Assembly: GCA_025455445.1 (NCBI GenBank)
Contig: JALOMN010000075.1
Coordinates: 1-9,098, forward strand
Direction of reading: 5' to 3'
DNA: 9,098 nucleotides
From: Cyclobacteriaceae bacterium
GTDB taxonomy: Bacteria > Bacteroidota > Bacteroidia > Cytophagales > Cyclobacteriaceae
Position 1 is the first letter of the stretch, and every line of letters starts with the position of its first letter. This document shows positions 5,474 through 9,098 of the stretch, piece after piece. The notes under the pieces are model-generated. The model saw only the letters and a program-made list of their open reading frames with translations, was not told the DNA's origin and searched no databases. The position numbers were made by a program, and so were the translations under genes.

Positions 5474-7114
5474 ATGAGAATAATAAGACAACCTATATTT
5501 TGTGCCGATATGGTGGGGAAGCTAAAAAATCAACCGATGCGTTTACTATTTCTGTTCATTGCACTACTGGCAGTTTACAGTGGAAATGCACAGGATCTTA
5601 AACAATACAACTGGTATTTCGGTAATTCGGTGAACGGAATCCGTTTTAACAGGGGCACCAATGAGGCAACTCTTGTTACCAATCAGGCATTACCATTCAA
5701 TTCGGGTGGCGCTGCAGTAGCTACCGACCCAGCCACAGCCAATTTACTTTTCTACACAGATGGAGTAAGAATATATGATGGCAATCATTTGCCTATGCCG
5801 AACGGAACTGGTTTAACAGGATTCGCAGATGGTAATCAACCGGCAGTAATTTCACCGATGCCAGGTCAGACTAATAAATATTTTGTTTTTACCAATTCAG
5901 CAAATTTCACCACCGGTGGAAGCGTCAGTGTTAGTATTGTGGATATGAATCAGTTCGGCAACGCTGTTTTTCCTGCGCCACCTTCAGGTGTTGTAGAAGC
6001 TGCCAAAAACATTGCCGTACCGGGACTAACCAACCGATCGGAAGGAATGATGCTGATACCGCATGCTAACCGAATTGACTTTTGGTTAATCACACATCAA
6101 AACGGAACGGATGCCTATACTGCTACCTTAATTGATGCTACTGCTACATTTCCTTCCACGATTACATCAGGATTAGGTTTGCCGATCACCGTTGCCAATT
6201 TCGCAAAACATCCAACACTAAATAAAGTTGCGATATCCGCGCAAAGCGCCAGTAACAACGCGTTGATTGTTGACTTCGATAACAACACTGGTATTTTTGC
6301 CTTTGATCGTTTCCTGTTTAATACAGCCAATTCCAGTATCACCAATCAATCTATCTATGATATTGAATGGGATCCGCAAGGAAGATATCTCTACCTTTCA
6401 AATCATGGCGAGGCAGGAATACCTGCCAATGTTTTTCAATATGATTATCTGAATCCAACCACTACACTGGCTCCGGTGGTTGCTCAACCTTTATTCAGAA
6501 GTTATGGTTTGCAGTATGCACCTGATAGTGCCATGTATCATTTATACCAGGCTGTTAGTGGCGGACCTTTTTTAATTGGTAAACTCACCAACACTGATTC
6601 GGTTTCAAATCGGGTAGTTTATACACCAGCTATTTTTAATGCTGGCAATTTCAACGCGAAGCAATTTCCTTCATTCGTTCCTAAGGATAGCGTGATAATA
6701 TCCGTAAACTTCACCACCCGGGGAACCTGTCAAAATTCACCCACCTCATTCTTCCCTACCGTATCACCCAATGCGGATAGTTTGCTGTGGGATTTTGGGG
6801 ATGGCAATACTTCCAGCAGTTGGAGTCCGATATACACCTATGGTTCCGCTGGCACGTTTAACGTTGCGCTCACCGCATTTTATCGCGGCCAGCAACAATC
6901 CATCACGTTACCGGTAACTATCAATCCATTTGCGTTACAGCTTACACTGGTAGCAGACACCACCGCATGCCGATCTGAATTTCCACCTCCACGCGGAAGC
7001 TCTACCCCTACTCAATTTAGTGTCGAAGTAAATATTCAGGGAGGCGCTGCTACATCCATTGTATGGTCAAACGGAGATATTGGTGCGCAGACTCTGCAGG
7101 GTATTATTATGTAG
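5474..7114 (+). CDS. Giant modular surface protein, 5' part before frameshift (propeller, PKD, Ig-like)
   Basis: This is the N-terminal part of a type IX secretion-style extracellular protein. The frame starts at 5474, but the ATG at 5537 (MRLLFLFIALLAVYSGNAQ) or at 5510 gives a far better signal peptide, cleaved before QDLK. I kept the longest open extent. After the signal comes a module opening NWYFGNSVNGIRFN (residues 46-59 of the long form), with NLLFYTDGVRIYDGNHLPMPNG-type propeller strands and repeated 'WDPQGRYLYLSN'-like elements to about 400. A PKD domain follows, marked by LLWDFGDGNTS (437-447) and YTYGSAGTFNVALTAF. Next is an Ig-like domain starting near Cys499 and containing SIVWSNGDIGAQTL (528-541). 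Translation then breaks: the frame reads QGIIM and stops at 7112-7114, in mid-domain. The adjacent frame supplies the missing strand (see the 3' part). No enzymatic motif is visible. Adhesion or surface display is inferred from architecture. Confidence 0.88.
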   Translation: MRIIRQPIFCADMVGKLKNQPMRLLFLFIALLAVYSGNAQDLKQYNWYFGNSVNGIRFNRGTNEATLVTNQALPFNSGGAAVATDPATANLLFYTDGVRIYDGNHLPMPNGTGLTGFADGNQPAVISPMPGQTNKYFVFTNSANFTTGGSVSVSIVDMNQFGNAVFPAPPSGVVEAAKNIAVPGLTNRSEGMMLIPHANRIDFWLITHQNGTDAYTATLIDATATFPSTITSGLGLPITVANFAKHPTLNKVAISAQSASNNALIVDFDNNTGIFAFDRFLFNTANSSITNQSIYDIEWDPQGRYLYLSNHGEAGIPANVFQYDYLNPTTTLAPVVAQPLFRSYGLQYAPDSAMYHLYQAVSGGPFLIGKLTNTDSVSNRVVYTPAIFNAGNFNAKQFPSFVPKDSVIISVNFTTRGTCQNSPTSFFPTVSPNADSLLWDFGDGNTSSSWSPIYTYGSAGTFNVALTAFYRGQQQSITLPVTINPFALQLTLVADTTACRSEFPPPRGSSTPTQFSVEVNIQGGAATSIVWSNGDIGAQTLQGIIM

Positions 7115-8670
7115 TGGTAACAGATGCCTCCGGTTGCTCAGCCTATGCCGGTGTAAACGTAAAGGAATATGGCTTGCAGGATCAACGTTCAAACGTATGG
7201 TATTTTGGAAATCTTGCTGGTATTAATTTCAATACATTCCCGCTTCCACCACAAGCGTTGAATAATAGCGCGATGAACACTCCGGAAGGAACAGCCACCG
7301 TAAGTGATCGCAATGGAAATTTAATTTTCTATACCGATGGTGATAATGTGTGGGATAAAACACACACACTGATTGAAACGGGAATTGGCGGAGATGTGAA
7401 TTCTTCGCAAGCTGCATTGATTGTACCAGTGCCAGGTGATGAAACATTGTATTACATTTTCACTACTCAGTCCGTGAACGGTTCCTCTGCTTACGAACTC
7501 AAGTATTCGTTATTCGATTTAAAATTAAATAGTGGTAATGGCGCGATTGTGCAAAAGGATGTAATTCTGTTTTCAAAGAGCACAGAACGCATCACAGCCA
7601 ATGCGCAATGGTTAATTGCACATGAATATGGCAATAACACTTTCAGAGCCTACCCGATTTCACCCGCAGGCATCGGACAACCCGTTTATTCTGAAGCAGG
7701 TTCGGTGCACTCATTCAATACATTTCAGAATGGCGAAGGTTACATGAAATTAGGTCCTAACAACTTACTGGCTGTTGCGCTCTCTACACCGGGTGTTAGC
7801 AATCTGATAGAACTTTTTGATTTCAATAATAATACCGGTCTGATTTCCAATTACAGAAGGATAGATTTGAATGAACCCAACGGTCAGGTTTATGGAATTG
7901 AATTTTCGCCAGCAGGCAATAAAATTTTCGCTACGGTAACCGGTACACCGAGTCCATCATTACTTTTTGAATATTTCCTTGACTCACTCAACCGACCATT
8001 TTTCAGACAGCGCATTCAACAGAATGGAGAATTTGGAGCCTTGCAAATCGGTCCCGATGGTCAGATTTATATGGCTGTAAACGGAAGTAATTCATTAGGT
8101 TTAATTCAGGCTGTAGAAGATACAACATTGCTCTCGGGTTTTACATTGAATGGTTTCGCTTTGGCACCGGGCACTAGTAGTCGACTAGGGTTACCCAATT
8201 TCATTCAGATACAAGGTAATGCGTTCGGTGGGCCTGGATTTGATTTTACAGGAATCTGTTTAGGTGATTCAACCCGCTTTGCTGGAGTTCCTACAGATGC
8301 CATCGATGAATTCCAATGGTTCTTTGGAGATGGTGCCAGCAGCACAGAATCTTCACCTGTGCACTTATACGCAGCGGCAGGCACTTATAATGTTTCGATG
8401 AGATTATTTAACCGATGCGGTTTGGATACTACTATCGTGCAACAAGTCAGAATAAATCCACCACCGCCAACACCAACACTACCAGGTGCAATAGCACTTT
8501 GTACGGGAGCCGTAACGCTGGATGCAAATTCAGGCAACATACCGGGCCTCACCTATCTGTGGTCGAGCGGAGACACCACCAAAACAGTAACGTTTAATGA
8601 GCAGGCATTTGTATCTGTAATCAACACCGACCAGAATGGATGTTTCTCAACCGCCCAAACCATTTTGGCT
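5612..8670 (+). repeat. Duplicated propeller-PKD-Ig module (protein-level tandem repeat)
   Basis: The order WYFG propeller, PKD, Ig-like occurs twice in a row. Copy 1 runs from 5612 to about 7164 and copy 2 from 7198 to about 8670. The matching anchors are WYFGN (5612 and 7198, 1586 bp apart), 'N-L-L/I-FYTDG' early in each propeller, the PKD core WDFGDG/WFFGDG (6788 and 8317, 1529 bp apart), and a WSNG/WSSGD plus NGC/SGC Ig-like close. The copies are clearly diverged, so the duplication is old rather than a recent direct repeat. Confidence 0.8.
7091..7101 (+). other. Frameshift site inside the giant surface protein gene
   Basis: Frame 2 gives sensible protein up to ACT CTG (7091-7096), and frame 1 gives sensible protein from GCA GGG TAT (7096 onward). 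Restoring one base between them yields T-L-x-G-Y-Y-Y, the normal end of this Ig-like domain type. A lost G (CTG GCA GGG) or C (CTG CCA GGG) in a two-base run would be enough. It could be a real mutation or a sequencing or assembly error. I see no slippery heptamer here. Confidence 0.85.
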
Positions 8671-9098
8671 GATAACAGACCACAAGTTGATTTAGGTCCG
8701 GACCTTACGATCTGCGAAGACAACGCAACACCTATTTTGAATGCTCAAAACCCGGGGGCTTCTTACCAATGGACTGTTGATGGAGTGAATACAAGCACCA
8801 TTCAAACTCAGGCGGTAGATACTTCTGCGCCTGGTATTTTCACGTATGAGGTTACTGTAACTGATCCCATTACAACCTGTTTTATCACAGATCAAAAAGT
8901 ATATACCATCAATGTGTCACCTTCCTTTTTACTTACCGGAACCAATCCGATTGGTTGTGGGTCTCCTACAGGAAGTATTTCATTACAATTAAATACTTCA
9001 GCGCCAGCCGGTGGACCTTATTCTTATTTTATTTCGGGACCAGGTTTTAACCAGCAAGGTATCGATCAGGTTGCTCCTTCTGTAATCGGACCTCTTGG
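7096..9098 (+). CDS. Giant modular surface protein, 3' part after frameshift, truncated by window end
   Basis: Reading from 7096 in frame 1, no stop occurs to the end of the window (about 667 codons). It begins AGYYYVVVTDASGCSAYAGV, exactly the closing strand of the Ig-like domain interrupted in the other frame, so this is the same gene. The domain order is then: a second propeller module opening NVWYFGNLAGINFN (WYFG at 7198-7209), with NLIFYTDGDNVWDK and a late GQVYGIEFSPAGNKIFATV; a second PKD with QWFFGDGAS (8314-8340) and YAAAGTYNVSMRLF; a proline-rich linker (8458-8487); an Ig-like domain with cysteines at 8500 and 8641; another with cysteines at 8713 and 8878; and from about 8926 an SprB-like repeat (IGCGSPTGSISLQL, GGPYSYFISGPGF). 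The gene continues beyond 9098, where more repeats and a type IX sorting domain would be expected. An annotator treating the break as real might start a separate gene at the GTG at 7114 or the ATG at 7273. Confidence 0.88.

Noticed and set aside
5488..5505. TATATTTTG string near the start of the giant gene resembling a Bacteroidota -7 element
   Set aside because: The spacing inside the element is one base too long and there is no TTG element at the expected upstream distance.
7091..7114. Programmed ribosomal frameshifting in the giant surface gene
   Set aside because: No X-XXY-YYZ slippery heptamer or evident downstream stimulatory hairpin is present at the junction, and such a mechanism is not known for these proteins.
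8415..8597. 60-codon plus-strand frame within the giant gene
   Set aside because: It is out of frame with the continuous frame-1 protein, whose PKD and Ig-like motifs cover this region.

Overview
The window looks like a chromosomal segment from a member of the Bacteroidota. The evidence is a PorP/SprF-family protein with its hallmark N-terminal motif, a very large Sec-exported protein built from PKD and Ig-like modules ending in an SprB-like repeat (the usual make-up of type IX secretion cargo), a DUF2911 lipid-free periplasmic-type protein, moderate-to-low GC, and start sites that lack clear Shine-Dalgarno sequences. I cannot place it below phylum level. There are no RNA genes, CRISPR arrays, insertion sequences or phage genes. 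The content looks vertically inherited rather than accessory.

Layout. (1) Positions 1-991, plus strand: a tight three-gene thiol/redox operon with the 3' end of a rhodanese-like protein, an OsmC-family peroxiredoxin-like protein and a thioredoxin, closed by a strong intrinsic terminator at 1033-1067. (2) Positions 992-1325: a non-coding gap of about 330 bp containing a perfect AT-rich palindrome and a second terminator-like hairpin shortly before the next gene. (3) Positions 1326-1838: a secreted DUF2911 protein with its own terminator at 1861-1886. (4) Positions 1930-4267, plus strand: a RimB-like retropepsin-fold protein, the ATP-grasp ligase RimK (4-nt overlap), and an aspartoacylase/succinylglutamate-desuccinylase-like zinc hydrolase. 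This is a plausible cassette for adding and removing amino-acid tails on a protein or peptide. (5) Positions 4276-5319, minus strand: a PorP/SprF-family protein, convergent with the previous operon across only 8 bp. (6) Positions 5474-9098, plus strand and running off the window: a giant modular surface protein divergent from the PorP/SprF gene. Its reading frame changes once, near 7096, and then stays open to the end of the window.

How the genes fit together. The first operon should act in cytoplasmic thiol, peroxide and sulfane-sulfur chemistry. The Rim-type cassette should act in cytoplasmic post-translational modification, classically of ribosomal protein S6. The divergent pair at the right most likely belongs to the type IX secretion / cell-surface adhesion machinery, with the PorP/SprF protein as the partner that helps export or anchor the large protein. 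The most notable observations are the internal duplication of a whole propeller-PKD-Ig module in the large protein, the single-base frame disruption within it, and the pairing with PorP/SprF.
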